Shown here one piece after another: positions 63,886 to 64,000 of a DNA stretch of 64,000 nucleotides. This stretch comes from Roseobacter fucihabitans. Its GTDB lineage: Bacteria; Pseudomonadota; Alphaproteobacteria; Rhodobacterales; Rhodobacteraceae. A program made the translations under genes and the position numbers. The notes under the pieces were generated by a model. That model ran no database searches and had not been told where the DNA came from. It saw nothing but the letters and a program-made list of their open reading frames with translations. Numbering within the stretch: the stretch's first letter is position 1; the number at the start of each line of letters is the position of its first letter. The stretch is from positions 1,456,501-1,520,500 of the forward strand of contig NZ_CP143423.1 in the NCBI RefSeq assembly GCF_014337925.2, read 5' to 3'.

Positions 63886-64000
63886 TCACGCCGCGGTACT
63901 TTCACGGGGGGGTGCGGTCGCGTTACGGGGCCAATGAAAACTGAACGTGGCACCCTCACCGGGATGAGAGATAATTTCGACACGGCCGCCGTGTAATTCA
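63886..64000 (-). CDS. Histidine kinase, C-terminal end (partial)
   Basis: The minus strand from the window edge reads ELHGGRVEIISHPGEGATFS and ends FHWPRNATAPPRESTAA before a TGA at 63886-63888. The HGGRVEIISHPGEGATF string is the G2-box end of a HATPase domain. The rest lies outside the window. It is followed by the response regulator 123 bp downstream. Confidence 0.85.
   Translation of the reverse strand, partial: ELHGGRVEIISHPGEGATFSFHWPRNATAPPRESTAA

Noticed and set aside
1-64000. CRISPR arrays, rRNA genes or a replication origin.
   Set aside because: No regularly spaced repeats, rRNA-like sequence or origin-type repeats were noticed on reading.

Overview
The window looks like a chromosome segment from a marine alphaproteobacterium of the Rhodobacterales (Roseobacter group). 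The basis is the set of protein families (PutA with an adjacent Lrp-type regulator, a PleD-type cyclase, an H-NOX/cyclase pair, a carnitine operon with a fused dehydrogenase-thioesterase, an MttB-family methyltransferase, DUF3572, DUF983), the moderately high GC content and the dense short-overlap operons. This is inferred from remembered family relationships; no database search was made. Several genes are broken and insertion-sequence remnants are frequent, so the genome seems to be under active decay.

Layout. 1-1.1 kb: a tyrosine integrase with an in-frame stop lies head to head with dusA, the arrangement of a genomic island inserted at the 5' end of dusA. 1.1-9.4 kb: housekeeping genes (dusA, a PhyH-like protein, suhB, a rhomboid protease, putA with a one-base 3' frameshift, its Lrp-type regulator, a TPR protein). 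9.6-12.8 kb: a pile of mobile-element remnants (IS630, IS1595, IS21, serine recombinase) around a tRNA-Leu(UAA) gene that is split by a 244-nt group I intron. 12.9-19.3 kb: a chemoreceptor, metG, an MFS transporter and a YceI protein. 19.8-26.5 kb: an aldo/keto reductase and a carnitine catabolic operon (GlxA-type regulator, dehydrocarnitine cleavage enzyme, lipocalin, fused carnitine dehydrogenase-thioesterase, SDR, DMT permease).

26.5-41.6 kb: NUDIX and DUF983 genes, a PleD-like cyclase, a HAD phosphatase, an orphan mttB whose stop codon was the target of an IS630 derivative, and then a signalling district: a degenerate H-NOX with its partner cyclase, a GAF protein, a Cache/PAS histidine kinase with a FixJ-like regulator, and a GGDEF-EAL protein. 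41.8-45.4 kb: a five-gene Zrg-like operon probably for zinc uptake, with a Zur-box-like palindrome upstream. 46-54.4 kb: a large single-pass protein, a SIMPL protein, metY, a decayed kilobase and a convergent iron ABC transporter pair (fbpB, fbpA). 54.6-61.8 kb: an XRE/IrrE-type regulator divergent from a cluster of serine-glyoxylate aminotransferase, malate-CoA ligase (mtkA, mtkB), a mesaconyl-C4-CoA hydratase-like protein and a mesaconyl-CoA isomerase-like protein. 62-64 kb: a class IV aminotransferase, a single-domain response regulator and the tail of a histidine kinase.

How it fits together. The two metabolic highlights are carnitine breakdown towards glycine betaine, and a C2/C3-CoA cluster that could connect glyoxylate, malyl-CoA and mesaconyl-CoA to pyruvate plus acetyl-CoA. 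The most unusual single elements are the intron-bearing tRNA-Leu, the H-NOX protein that seems to lack its heme-ligating histidine, and the IS insertion that split and rebuilt a stop codon.
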